28,140 bases of DNA from an uncultured Clostridia bacterium (GCA_958436475.1 CAUBKG010000025.1:1-28140); one strand, 5' to 3'. Counted from the stretch's first letter, positions 15,604 to 24,447 are shown. Numbers and translations are program-made. The notes: a model not told the origin generated them from the letters alone.

Positions 15604-16604
15604 CGGGGTTCCTCCTTCTTCAGGGGTTCAACGTCATAGGGGGAAAGGGAAGCGCTTTCCGCGGCGCGGCAGGAAAAGCCGAGGCGGGAAAGCTCCCGGA
15701 AATTGCATTTTTTCTGCCCCGCCATCTTGGAAACGCAGCGGGGGGCGACGAGCAGGGTGTATTCGCCCGGCGGACGGCCTTCGAGGGCGCTTTTTGCCCG
15801 CTCGAGGTAGATACGGCTTTCGCACAGCTCGCGGAAGGCCGGATGAAAGGGCCCCGCGAGCAGGGAGGAGGAAAGCTCCTCTGCCGCGTGCAGCCCCAAG
15901 CGGATCACGGGAATGCCCCGTTCTTCAAAAAACAAAAGCAGACGGGAGGAAAGCGCCGCGGCTTCCGGGAGCGTTTCGGGTTCATATTCGCCCGCCAGCA
16001 GCTTTGCTTCGAGAGGGGTGCCGCGCAGCACCAGGGTGGGGTAAATGCGCATGGTATCGGGGCAAAGAAGTGCCAGCTCCTCCGCGGTATGCAGCGCGCC
16101 GGCGGGGGAATCGCCCGGCAGGCCGGTCATCATCTGGAGGCCGAGCGAAAAGCCGCCCCGGCGGATGAGCCCCGCCGCCCGGCGGACGTCCTCCGCTGAA
16201 TGGCCGCGCCGGTTTAACGAAAGGACCCGGTCGTCCATGCTCTGGGCGCCGAGCTCGATGGCGGTCACGCCGAAGGCGCGCAGCAGGGAGAGGATTTCCT
16301 CCGAAACGGCGTCCGGCCGGGTGGAAATGCGGATACCGCGGAACAGGGCCAGATATTCCTGCACCGAGCGGAGCAAGAAGAGCATGTCGCTCCTCGGGAT
16401 GGCGGTAAAGCTGCCGCCGAAAAAGGCGATCTCCGCATCTCTCGCGCGGGGGCCGAGGGAGCGAAGGGCGGCTTCCACCGTTTCCCGGATTTCTTCGGGT
16501 GAGGGCAGGCCCCTTTGCCCTGTGATGGTTTTCTGGTTGCAGAAGCTGCACTGCTGCGGACAGCCCGCATGCGGCACGAAAAAGGCGACGTTCGCGTGCT
16601 TCAT
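15594..16604 (-). CDS. Radical SAM protein, Elp3-like, without acetyltransferase domain
   Basis: This 336-residue protein has the radical SAM cluster motif C15-x3-C19-x2-C22 (GCPQQCSFCN), then EIAFFGGSFTAI, ISTRPDAVSEEIL and ELGAQSMDDRVLSLNRRGH blocks typical of the Elp3/YhcC-type group. A C-terminal extension (about 250-336) contains RLGLHAAEE and a cysteine region but no GNAT acetyltransferase domain, unlike true Elp3. Similar genes lie between rnc and smc in many Clostridia; I recall this context but no proven reaction, so I give no symbol. A role in tRNA modification is plausible from family membership only. Its ATG overlaps the rnc stop by 4 bases (ATGA), and its stop overlaps the start of smc. 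Confidence 0.88.
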   Translation of the reverse strand: MKHANVAFFVPHAGCPQQCSFCNQKTITGQRGLPSPEEIRETVEAALRSLGPRARDAEIAFFGGSFTAIPRSDMLFLLRSVQEYLALFRGIRISTRPDAVSEEILSLLRAFGVTAIELGAQSMDDRVLSLNRRGHSAEDVRRAAGLIRRGGFSLGLQMMTGLPGDSPAGALHTAEELALLCPDTMRIYPTLVLRGTPLEAKLLAGEYEPETLPEAAALSSRLLLFFEERGIPVIRLGLHAAEELSSSLLAGPFHPAFRELCESRIYLERAKSALEGRPPGEYTLLVAPRCVSKMAGQKKCNFRELSRLGFSCRAAESASLSPYDVEPLKKEEPRCF

Positions 16605-17299
16605 TGCCCCATGAGCTCGAGCGCCTCGCGCGCGGCTTCCTGCTCGGCCTGCTTTTTGCTGCGGCCCTCGCCCCGTCCGATGACGTTGCTGTTGAGGTGC
16701 ACCTCCACCACGAAGCGCTTGTCGTGATCGGGCCCGCTTTCGCTTGCGAGCACGTATTCGAGCAGCTCCTCCGGGTTTTTCTGGATAATCTCCTGGAGTA
16801 CGGTTTTATAATCCTGAAACGCGACCGGCTTTTTATGCTCCAGCTCCGGAACGATGAACCGGAGCACGAGCGTTTTGACCGGCTCCATGCCGCCGTCTAA
16901 AAACATGGCGGCGAGCAGGGCTTCGAATGCGTCTGCCAGGATGGAGGGGCGGGTGCGCCCCCCGGTCAGCTCTTCGCCCTTGCCGAGGAAAAGGTGGCTG
17001 CCGAGCGAAATTTCATCTGCAAACTGAAACAGCGATTGCTCGCAGACCAAAGATGCGCGCAGCTTGGTCAGCTCCCCCTCGGGGAGGTCGGGGAAATGGC
17101 GGTAGATATGCTCCGAAACGATCACGCTCAATACCGAATCGCCGAGGAATTCCAGGCGTTCGTTGGAAAGGAAGGGGTCGTGGCGCTCGTTTGCGGCCGA
17201 GGAATGCGTGAGGGCGTGGGAGAGCAGGCCCTTCTCGTGAAAGGAATATCCGATGGCTTCTTCCAGCGCCGTAAAGGACGCGGCATCCCTTTGCTTCAT
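16601..17299 (-). CDS. rnc: Ribonuclease III
   Basis: RNase III cuts double-stranded RNA, including rRNA precursors and structured mRNAs. The 232-residue enzyme has the signature NERLEFLGD (46-54) with catalytic acidic residues Glu50 and Asp54, and the second set Asp123/Glu126 in DAFEALLAAMFLDGG. A C-terminal double-stranded RNA-binding domain spans about 160-232 and ends in GRGEGRSKKQAEQEAAREAL. Its start overlaps the plsX stop by 4 bases and its stop overlaps the radical SAM start, indicating translational coupling. In many bacteria acpP separates plsX from rnc; it is absent here. Confidence 0.98.
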   Translation of the reverse strand: MKQRDAASFTALEEAIGYSFHEKGLLSHALTHSSAANERHDPFLSNERLEFLGDSVLSVIVSEHIYRHFPDLPEGELTKLRASLVCEQSLFQFADEISLGSHLFLGKGEELTGGRTRPSILADAFEALLAAMFLDGGMEPVKTLVLRFIVPELEHKKPVAFQDYKTVLQEIIQKNPEELLEYVLASESGPDHDKRFVVEVHLNSNVIGRGEGRSKKQAEQEAAREALELMGQ

Positions 17300-18303
17300 T
17301 GTTCATCACCTTGCTGTAAAAGTTGGAGTTTGCTTTCGATTTCGCCGGTCACGCCCGTTTCGGCAAAGGCCTTGGCCTGGCGGATGGCGTTTTTGAAGGC
17401 CTTGGCGTTGGAGCTGCCGTGCGCCTTGATAACAGGCTTTGCAATGCCCATTAAGGGCGCGCCGCCGTGCTCGGTATAATCCATTTTCTTTTTGAAATCG
17501 GAAAGCCCGTCCTTCATCGGAAGAGTGGAGAGCTTTGTGATGGTGTTCTTTTTGAAGATGGTTTTGAGGTTCTTCATGAACGTGAGCCCCATGCCCTCGG
17601 TGAGCTTTAAGAGGACGTTGCCGGTAAAGCCGTCCGCCACCAGAACATCGCACGCGCCGGCGGGAACCTCCCGCGCTTCCACGTTGCCGATGAAATGGAG
17701 GGGCGCGGCGGAAAGCAGCCGGTAGCTTTCGAGCTGGAGCGGGCCGCCCTTGGTTTCCTCCGTGCCGATGTTCAAAAGGCCCACGCGGGGGGAAGCGAGC
17801 CCCATGACCTTATTCATATACACGCTGCCCATGATGCCGAACTGCAGGAGCATTTCGGGGCGGCACTCGGCGTTCGCGCCGGTGTCCACCAGCATATAAG
17901 GGCCGGAATCCGCCGGGATGAGCGCGGCGAGCGCGGGGCGTTTAATCCCCTTGATGCGCTTCACGAGAAAGGTGGAGCCCACCACCAGCGCGCCGGTGCT
18001 GCCGGCGGAAACGAATGCGTCCCCTTCGCCGGAAGCGAGGCGGCGAAGTCCCTCGGCCATGGAGCTGCCCGATTTGCTTTTCATGATTTCCCCGGGGGAA
18101 TCGTGCATGGAGATCACTTCCTCGGCGGGCGCGATTTCCATCCCGGAAAGGGAGATACCGTTTTCCAGGGCGCATTTCCGGATGGCGTCCTCCCGGCCGC
18201 ACAGCAGGATGGATACGCCGTATTCCTCCACCGCGAGGGCGCAGCCTTTTAGGATTTCGAGGGGAGCGTTATCCCCGCCGAACGCGTCTACAATAATTTT
18301 CAT
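17296..18303 (-). CDS. plsX: Phosphate acyltransferase PlsX
   Basis: PlsX converts acyl-ACP to acyl-phosphate, which PlsY uses to start phospholipid synthesis; it is a peripheral membrane enzyme. The 335-residue product shows the family start MKIIVDAFGGDNAP and the ASGEGDAFVSAGSTGALV block. Later come the GLLNIGTEETKGGPL segment, GNVEAREVPAGACDVLVADGFTGN, and HGGAPLMGIAKPVIKAHGSS near the C-terminus. It starts 68 bases after trmFO with AAGGTG before the ATG. I looked for a FapR-type operator in that gap and saw none. No fab genes or acpP accompany it here. Confidence 0.98.
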   Translation of the reverse strand: MKIIVDAFGGDNAPLEILKGCALAVEEYGVSILLCGREDAIRKCALENGISLSGMEIAPAEEVISMHDSPGEIMKSKSGSSMAEGLRRLASGEGDAFVSAGSTGALVVGSTFLVKRIKGIKRPALAALIPADSGPYMLVDTGANAECRPEMLLQFGIMGSVYMNKVMGLASPRVGLLNIGTEETKGGPLQLESYRLLSAAPLHFIGNVEAREVPAGACDVLVADGFTGNVLLKLTEGMGLTFMKNLKTIFKKNTITKLSTLPMKDGLSDFKKKMDYTEHGGAPLMGIAKPVIKAHGSSNAKAFKNAIRQAKAFAETGVTGEIESKLQLLQQGDEQ

Positions 18304-18371
18304 GTTTCTTCACCTTTTTTCTCCGGCAGGACCGGGGCAGAATACCACCCTTAGTCCGGGCGGCTGAACAG

Positions 18372-19673
18372 TCAAAGAGTGCGTTTATATTCCCCGAGCG
18401 CACGCAGGGCGCGCGCGGCAAGGGCCTGATAACGTTCCTGCTTCTTGCGGATGTGCGGCTCTATGGGGGGCAGCACGCCGAAATTCGCGCCCATGGGCTG
18501 GAAGTCCTCCGGCCCGCCGCTCACATGGAGGGCGAGCGCGCCGAGCATGGTTTCGGGCGGCAGGGGCGGGAGGGAAAGCCCGCGGAGCCTCCGCGCGGCG
18601 GAAAGCCCCGCGAGGATCCCGGAGCCCGCCGATTCCATATACCCTTCCACGCCGGTCATCTGCCCGGCAAAGTAAATGCGGGGCTCGTCCCGCAGGGAAT
18701 AATCGGGGGAGAGCAGCTTTGGGGAATGGAGGAAGCTGTTGCGGTGCATCACGCCGTAGCGCAGGAATTCTGCATCGTGCAGGGCGGGAATCATGGAGAA
18801 AACCCGCTTTTGCTCCCCGAATTTCAGATTGGTCTGGAACCCCACGAGATTCAGCATGGTGCCCGCCTCGTTCTCCTTTCGGAGCTGGACCACCGCATAG
18901 GGCCGCCGCCCGGAAACGGGGTCGAAGAGGCCGACCGGCTTTAAGGGGCCATAGCGCAGGGTATCCTTCCCGCGGCGGGCCATCTGCTCCACCGGCATGC
19001 AGCCCTCGTATACGGTGAGAGGGCGGTCGAAATCGTGCAGGGGGGCACACTCCGCATGGAGGAGCGCTTCGTAAAACGCCTCGTAGGTTTCGCGGTCCAT
19101 AGGGCAGTTGAGGTAATCGTCCGCCCCGCCGCGCCCGTAGCGGGAGGCGGAAAAGGCGTGCGAAAGATCCACCGAATCGGCCGAGACGATAGGAGCCGCG
19201 GCGTCGTAAAAGCTCAGATACCCGCCGCACCGCGCGGCAATGGCTTCTGCGAGCGGGCCTTCCGTGAGCGGCCCGGTGGCGATGATGACGACGCCCTCCG
19301 CGGGGATTTCCCCGCATATTTCATGCACCACCCGGATGTTCGGGTGGCAGAGGATCTTTTTGGTGATACGCTCCGAAAAAAGGTCCCGGTCCACCGCGAG
19401 CGCGCCGCCCGCCGGAACCCGGCAGGAAAGCGCCGCGGCAACGGTCAGCGAGCCGAGGCGGGCCATTTCGTCTTTTAAAAGCCCTGCGGCCGATTCCACC
19501 CGCTCCGCCTTGAGCGAATTGGAGCAGACGAGCTCGGCAAAGCCGTCCGCCCGGTGGGCGGGGGAGCGGTGCAGGGGCTTTTGCTCATAAAGGGTCACCG
19601 AAACGCCGCGGTTTGCAAGCGCCCATGCCGCTTCACACCCGGCGAGCCCCGCGCCGATTACGGCGGCGCGCAT
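18372..19673 (-). CDS. trmFO: tRNA (uracil-54-C5) methyltransferase, folate/FAD-dependent
   Basis: TrmFO makes ribothymidine at position 54 of tRNA using methylene-tetrahydrofolate and FADH2. The 433-residue protein starts with the dinucleotide-binding GAGLAG (7-12) and has the family block AELVCSNSLKAE with conserved Cys50. Further blocks are GPLTEGPL, YEGCMPVEQMARRGKDTLRYGPLKPVGL (second conserved cysteine), and GQMTGVEGYMESAGSGILAG near the C-terminus. Its ATG overlaps the topA stop by one base (TGATG). The topA-trmFO neighbourhood is common in Firmicutes and agrees with the call. Confidence 0.98.
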   Translation of the reverse strand: MRAAVIGAGLAGCEAAWALANRGVSVTLYEQKPLHRSPAHRADGFAELVCSNSLKAERVESAAGLLKDEMARLGSLTVAAALSCRVPAGGALAVDRDLFSERITKKILCHPNIRVVHEICGEIPAEGVVIIATGPLTEGPLAEAIAARCGGYLSFYDAAAPIVSADSVDLSHAFSASRYGRGGADDYLNCPMDRETYEAFYEALLHAECAPLHDFDRPLTVYEGCMPVEQMARRGKDTLRYGPLKPVGLFDPVSGRRPYAVVQLRKENEAGTMLNLVGFQTNLKFGEQKRVFSMIPALHDAEFLRYGVMHRNSFLHSPKLLSPDYSLRDEPRIYFAGQMTGVEGYMESAGSGILAGLSAARRLRGLSLPPLPPETMLGALALHVSGGPEDFQPMGANFGVLPPIEPHIRKKQERYQALAARALRALGEYKRTL

Positions 19674-21949
19674 CAGGATTCCTCAGCGGGCGTTTCCGCC
19701 GCTTTTTTCGTTTTGGAAGCTGTTTTCTTCGTGGTTTTGGTGGAGGAAGCCTTTTTCGTGGTTTTCGAAGGCGTTTTCTTCGCGCCTGCATTTTTTGTTT
19801 TGGCGCCCTTCGCGGTTTTTGTTTTGGAGGAGGCCTTTTCCTCCCCTTCCTCCGCTTTCTTTTTGGATGCGCGGGGCTTCGGCTCCACGTGGTATTCGCA
19901 CCCTTCGTTCAGGCAGTTGAGCGACCCGCCCCGCGCTTTGAACAGGGTAGAGCCGCAGCTCGGGCAGCGGTCTGCCTTGGGTTCGTCCCAGGTCATGAAC
20001 GTGCAGGTGGGGAAATTTTCGCACCCATAATATTTATGCCCGTTTTTGCTCTTCTTGAGCAGGATTTTTCCGCCGCAGCGGGGGCATTCGCCCGGCGTTT
20101 CCTGCACAATGGCCTTCGTGAACTTGCATTCCGGGTAGCCGGGGCAGGCGAGGAACTTGCCGAAGCGCCCGCTTTTGATGACCATGTTGCGCCCGCACAG
20201 CTCGCATTTCACATCGGTTTCCACATCGGGGATCTTCACGCGGGTGCCGTCCATTTTCTCCTCGGCGTTTTGGAGCGTCTTTTCAAACCCGCCGTAAAAA
20301 TGGGAGAGGAGGTCGCGCCATGCTTTCTTGCCTTCCTCCACGTGGTCGAGCTGCTTTTCCATGTTGGCGGTGAATTCCACATCCATGATATCGGTGAAAT
20401 ATTCCTCCATGAGCTTGGTGATGACTTCGCCGAGGGGCGTTGGCTTCAGCGATTTCTGCTCGCGCTCGATATACTCACGCTGGAGGATGGTGGTGATGGT
20501 GGGCGCATAGGTGGAGGGGCGGCCGATGCCGTTTTCCTCCAGCGCCTTGATGAGGGTGGCTTCCGTGTATCGGGCGGGCGGCTGGGTAAAGTGCTGGTTG
20601 GGGGTGAGCGCTTCGAGAGCCAGCACGTCCTTTTCCTCGAGCGGCGGCAGGGAGCTGGCGCTTTCCTCCGCTTCGTCGCGGCCCTCCACGTATAATACGG
20701 TAAAGCCGTCGAACTTCACGTGGAAGCCGCTGGCTTTGAAGAGATAATTGTTTGCAGTGATATCGGCGGAAACGGTGCTGTAAACCGCGCTCTGCATGAG
20801 GGAAGCGATGAAGCGCTCCCAGATGAGCCGGTAGAGCCTATACTGGTCGAGAGTGAGGCTGTCCTTCACCTTGTCCGGCGTGAGGGAGGGCATGGTGGGG
20901 CGGATGGCCTCGTGCGCATCCTGCGCGCCGGCGCGGGATTTATAAACGCGCGGCTTTTCGGGCAGATATTCCTTGCCGTAGGCCGAGGTAATATAAGCAA
21001 CGCCCTCCGCGCGCGCTTCGTCCGAAATGCGCAGGGAGTCGGTTCGCATGTAGGTAATGAGACCGGTGGCGCCGAGGCCGGGGATATCCACGCCCTCGTA
21101 AAGCTCCTGCGCGGCCTTCATGGTGCGCCGTGCAACGAAATTCAGCTTGCGGGAGGCCTCCTGCTGGAGGGTGGAGGTGATGAAGGGCGGCGCGGGGTTC
21201 TTTTTGCGGGTGCCGCGCTTGAGGGAGGTGACCACATAGTCCGCGCCGTCCAGCGCGGAGACGATAGCGGCGGCGTCTTCCCCATTGCCCACGGAGAGCT
21301 TTTTGCCGTCCGCCGTGCCATAGAGCTTGGCTTCGAAGGTTTTTTCCGACCGGGGGGATTTCAGGAGGGCGTCGATCGTCCAGTACTCTTCCGACTGGAA
21401 CCGGCGGATTTCCTCCTCGCGGTCCACCACGATCCGCACGGCGACCGACTGCACGCGCCCGGCGGAAAGGCCCCTCTTCACCTTTTTCCAGAGGAAGGGG
21501 GAGAGCTTGTAGCCCACGATCCGGTCGAGGATGCGGCGGGCCTGCTGGGCGTTCACGAGATCGAGATCAATGGAGCGGGGGTGCTCCATGCCGGCGCGCA
21601 CGCCCGTTTTTGTGATTTCGTTGAAGGTGACGCGGTTCTGGTCGGCAACATCGAGCCCCAGCATCTGCGCGAGATGCCAGCTGATGGCTTCCCCTTCGCG
21701 GTCGGGGTCGGTCGCGAGGAAGACCTTATCGCTGTTCAGAGCCGTTTCCTTGAGCCTCTGCACGAGGTCTTCCTTGCCGGGGGTTTCCACATACACCGGC
21801 TCGAACCCGTTTTCGATATCCACGCCGATCTTGCTTTTGGGAAGGTCGCGGATATGGCCGTTCGAGGCGAGGACGTCGAAGCCGCTGCCGAGGTATTTTT
21901 TTATCGTTTTCGCTTTTGCGGGGGATTCCACAATAACCAGATTTGACAT
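19673..21949 (-). CDS. topA: DNA topoisomerase I
   Basis: Type IA topoisomerase relaxes negative supercoils. The 758-residue enzyme has an N-terminal TOPRIM domain with Glu8 (VIVESPAKAKT) and DPDREGE (81-87). The catalytic tyrosine is Tyr300 in GLITYMRTDS, and the PFLWKKVKRGLSAGRVQSVAVR region is typical. Three C-terminal four-cysteine zinc ribbons lie at about 582-608, 622-649 and 662-684. They are followed by a tail (about 690-758) made almost only of Lys, Thr, Ala and Ser, histone H1-like, probably binding DNA non-specifically. The ATG at 21949 has GGAGG six bases upstream; a longer ORF from 22036 lacks support. The 133-base gap after dprA may hold a promoter, but I see only a weak candidate. 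Confidence 0.98.
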   Translation of the reverse strand: MSNLVIVESPAKAKTIKKYLGSGFDVLASNGHIRDLPKSKIGVDIENGFEPVYVETPGKEDLVQRLKETALNSDKVFLATDPDREGEAISWHLAQMLGLDVADQNRVTFNEITKTGVRAGMEHPRSIDLDLVNAQQARRILDRIVGYKLSPFLWKKVKRGLSAGRVQSVAVRIVVDREEEIRRFQSEEYWTIDALLKSPRSEKTFEAKLYGTADGKKLSVGNGEDAAAIVSALDGADYVVTSLKRGTRKKNPAPPFITSTLQQEASRKLNFVARRTMKAAQELYEGVDIPGLGATGLITYMRTDSLRISDEARAEGVAYITSAYGKEYLPEKPRVYKSRAGAQDAHEAIRPTMPSLTPDKVKDSLTLDQYRLYRLIWERFIASLMQSAVYSTVSADITANNYLFKASGFHVKFDGFTVLYVEGRDEAEESASSLPPLEEKDVLALEALTPNQHFTQPPARYTEATLIKALEENGIGRPSTYAPTITTILQREYIEREQKSLKPTPLGEVITKLMEEYFTDIMDVEFTANMEKQLDHVEEGKKAWRDLLSHFYGGFEKTLQNAEEKMDGTRVKIPDVETDVKCELCGRNMVIKSGRFGKFLACPGYPECKFTKAIVQETPGECPRCGGKILLKKSKNGHKYYGCENFPTCTFMTWDEPKADRCPSCGSTLFKARGGSLNCLNEGCEYHVEPKPRASKKKAEEGEEKASSKTKTAKGAKTKNAGAKKTPSKTTKKASSTKTTKKTASKTKKAAETPAEES

Positions 21950-22082
21950 CGGTTTCCTCCTTGAGCCCCAAAAGGGGACGGAAATACTATCGTTACCGGG
22001 AAGGGCTCCCGGGCAGGTATCAGAATGTATGGGCATTCCGTTTCAATATTAACCCATGAGACGCAAATATTCCAGAAAAAAT

Positions 22083-23201
22083 TCATTTTTTTCGGTAAAG
22101 GCCGCCGGGGAGCAGCTCGCACCCGCCCTGGAGCTCCAGGCTCGTGAGGGCCGATACCACCGAGGAAACCGGCAGGCCGGAGGCCGCGCACAGCTCGTCG
22201 AGCGCACGGGGCTTTTCGGATAAAAGACGGTATAAATAGCTTTCGTCGTGGGTAAGCTGCGCGGGCGGGAAGGGATTTTCGGGGGTGGGAGACGAAACGT
22301 TCGGTTCGGGGATGCGAAGCCCCGCGCCGTACCGGGTTTCGTATTCCGCAAGGATATCATAGGGCTCCGCGACCGGCTTGCAGCCGTCCCGCAGGAGCTG
22401 GTTGGTGCCTTCGAAATGGGGGCTCAAAATGCTGCCGGGTACTACAAAAACATCCCGCCCCTGACGGAGCGCATGCTCCGCCGTGATGAGGGAGCCGCTG
22501 CGGATGCCCGCCTCGATCACCACCGTACCGAGGCAGAGGCCGGAAATGATGCGGTTGCGGATGGGAAAGGTCGCTTTCCCCGCGGGATAGCCGGGCGGGA
22601 ATTCGGAAACCACCGCGCCGTTTGCTGCGATCTCGCGCCGAAGGGGGAGGTTGGAGAGCAGGTAAGGGGTATCGATCCCGCAGCCGAGCACGGCCACGGT
22701 TTTGCCGCCTGCGAGCAGGGCGGCCTTATGCGCGGCGGAATCCACGCCGAGCGCCGCGCCGCTCACCACCAGCGCCCCGGCCTTCGTGATGCCGGCGGCC
22801 AGCATATCGGCGGCGCGCTCGCCGTAATTCGAAGCGTTCCGCGTGCCGACCATGGCGATGGAAATGAGATTATCGATATCCGGAAGGGTCCCCCACACAT
22901 ACAGTACTGCAGGGAAGTCTTCAATGTTCCGCAGGCGGGCGGGATAGGCGGCGTCCCAGGGGGTGAGCACCTGGAACCCGAGTTGGAGGGCCCTTTCATA
23001 CACGCGGCGGGCGTCTTCCCCGCTCACGGCATGGAGGCGGGAGATCTGGCGCGCGGAAACGAGGCCGGAAAGCTTCCATTCCCCTTCGCCGCCCTCCCAG
23101 AAGGCGGAAAGGTCGGGGTAGCGGGCACAGATGCGGCTGGCGGCGCGGCAGCCCGCGCCGAGAGCCAGAGACAGGCGGATATGATTTACAGCACGCTCCA
23201 A
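22083..23201 (-). CDS. dprA: DNA-processing protein DprA
   Basis: DprA loads RecA onto incoming single-stranded DNA during transformation. The 372-residue protein has an N-terminal helical region (about 1-80). The Rossmann-like core contains AMVGTRNASNYG, VVSGAALGVDSAAHKAAL, VLGCGIDTPY and FPIRNRIISGL. A C-terminal winged-helix domain (about 305-372) completes it. I chose a TTG start at 23201 because GGAGGGG lies five bases before it and no ATG fits the expected N-terminus. It starts 19 bases after the methyltransferase gene. Other competence genes are not in the window, so this gene alone does not show that the host is transformable. Confidence 0.97.
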   Translation of the reverse strand: MERAVNHIRLSLALGAGCRAASRICARYPDLSAFWEGGEGEWKLSGLVSARQISRLHAVSGEDARRVYERALQLGFQVLTPWDAAYPARLRNIEDFPAVLYVWGTLPDIDNLISIAMVGTRNASNYGERAADMLAAGITKAGALVVSGAALGVDSAAHKAALLAGGKTVAVLGCGIDTPYLLSNLPLRREIAANGAVVSEFPPGYPAGKATFPIRNRIISGLCLGTVVIEAGIRSGSLITAEHALRQGRDVFVVPGSILSPHFEGTNQLLRDGCKPVAEPYDILAEYETRYGAGLRIPEPNVSSPTPENPFPPAQLTHDESYLYRLLSEKPRALDELCAASGLPVSSVVSALTSLELQGGCELLPGGLYRKK

Positions 23202-23220
23202 GAATACCCCTCCGTTCGTA

Positions 23221-24012
23221 TCAAGGCTTCATCAGTTCCCACATGAGGATGGCGGCGGCGGCCGCCGCGTTGAGCGATTCGGCCCGGCCGGGCATGGGGA
23301 TGGTCACGAGCCGGTCGCACAGGGCCTTTGCTTCCTCCGTCAGGCCGTTGCCCTCGTTGCCCACGAGGCAGATACAGCCGGGCTTCGGGACCTCTGCAAT
23401 ATTTATGGCGGCGCGATCGGGCACGGAGCCGTATATCCGGAAGCCCTCCGCCTGTTTTTTTTGCAGAAGAGCGGGGAAATCCTCGGGCAAAAGCAGCGGC
23501 AGGCGAAAAAAGGCCCCCATAGAGGCGCGCAGCGCCTTTGCGTTATAGGGGTCGCAGCAGCCGGGGGAAAGGATGAGCCCCGCGATGCCGAGAGCCTCCG
23601 CCGTGCGGGCGCATGCGCCGAGATTGGAAGGGTCGCTCACGTTTTCGAGCGCGAGATACCGCCCCTGCGCGTCAAACGCGCCGTCCGGCTCCGCCCTTTG
23701 CCCGCAAAGGCAGAAAACGCCCTGGGGCGCGGAGGTATCGGAAAGCTTGCGGCACACTTTTTCGGAAATTTCAAAGCACCGCGCGGCCTGTTCCGAAAGG
23801 AGGCTGGTTTCCCGTTTGTATTTTTCCCGTGCTCCGGGCGTGAAAAAGCAGGTGTGTATGGGCACGCCGCTCCGGGCGGCGTCTGCGCACAGGCGCGCGC
23901 CTTCGGCAAAAAAAAGCCCCAGCCTGCGGCGGGCGGCGGCGGAATCCCGCACCCGGGCCGCCTGCTTGACCGCGGGGTTGTCCGCGCTGGTGAGAGAAAC
24001 GTAAGAAGCCAA
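23221..24012 (-). CDS. SPOUT-class RNA 2'-O-methyltransferase (TrmH/SpoU family)
   Basis: These enzymes methylate ribose 2'-OH groups in rRNA or tRNA using SAM bound in a knotted fold. The 263-residue protein has an N-terminal substrate-binding part (about 1-100). The three SpoU motifs are NVSDPSNLGACARTAEALG (about 123-141), LVGNEGNGL (about 214-222) and IPMPGRAESLNAAAAAAILMWEL near the end. The exact RNA target is not readable from sequence; it resembles RlmB/TsnR-like proteins found near rplT. The start is TTG at 24012 with GGAGG ten bases upstream. The gene begins about 30 bases after the rplT terminator, so its promoter must lie within or before rplT, or it depends on read-through. Confidence 0.93.
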   Translation of the reverse strand: MASYVSLTSADNPAVKQAARVRDSAAARRRLGLFFAEGARLCADAARSGVPIHTCFFTPGAREKYKRETSLLSEQAARCFEISEKVCRKLSDTSAPQGVFCLCGQRAEPDGAFDAQGRYLALENVSDPSNLGACARTAEALGIAGLILSPGCCDPYNAKALRASMGAFFRLPLLLPEDFPALLQKKQAEGFRIYGSVPDRAAINIAEVPKPGCICLVGNEGNGLTEEAKALCDRLVTIPMPGRAESLNAAAAAAILMWELMKP

Positions 24013-24040
24013 GGGACCGGCGCCTCCTTATCCACAGAAA

Positions 24041-24077
24041 ATAAAAAGTACGCCCGACGCCGTTGCCGGCGCGGGCG
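24041..24077 (-). terminator. Terminator of the infC-rpmI-rplT operon
   Basis: On the minus strand CGCCCGCGCCG pairs with CGGCGTCGGGCG (one bulged base) over a four-base loop (24051-24077), followed by TACTTTTTATTTT. It lies 14 bases past the rplT stop and just before the methyltransferase gene. Confidence 0.85.
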
Positions 24078-24090
24078 TTATAAAGCAGGG

Positions 24091-24447
24091 TTATGCCAAA
24101 GCGGACTTGGCCTGCTCTACCAGAGCGGCGAAGGCCGCCGGGTCGCTGATTGCGATTTCGGAAAGCATTTTGCGGTTGAGGGCAACGCCCGCTTTTTTGA
24201 GGCCGTTCATGAAGGTGGAGTAGTTGATGCCGTTGGCCATGCAGCCGGCGGAGATACGGGTGATCCACAGGCGGCGGAACTCTCTCTTCTTCTGCTTGCG
24301 GCCGATGTACGCATACTGGCCGGACTTCATTACCGCTTCTTTTGCGGTTTTGAAGAGCTTATGTTTGGAACCGAAATAGCCCTTGGAGAGCTTTAAAACC
24401 TTTTTTCTTCTTTTGCGCGTCATGATAGCGCCTTTAACTCTAGCCAT
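24091..24447 (-). CDS. rplT: 50S ribosomal protein L20 (bL20)
   Basis: bL20 binds 23S rRNA early in 50S assembly and represses its own operon by binding the leader. The 118-residue product matches the family throughout: MARVKGAIMTRKRRKKVLKLSKGYFG, RKQKKREFRRLWITRI, and the C-terminal NGINYSTFMNGLKKAGVALNRKMLSEIAISDPAAF. It is the last gene of the operon, 38 bases after rpmI. Confidence 0.99.
   Translation of the reverse strand: MARVKGAIMTRKRRKKVLKLSKGYFGSKHKLFKTAKEAVMKSGQYAYIGRKQKKREFRRLWITRISAGCMANGINYSTFMNGLKKAGVALNRKMLSEIAISDPAAFAALVEQAKSALA

Noticed and set aside
18304..18371. FapR operator or terminator in the trmFO-plsX gap
   Set aside because: No matching dyad and no stem with a T-tract could be found.
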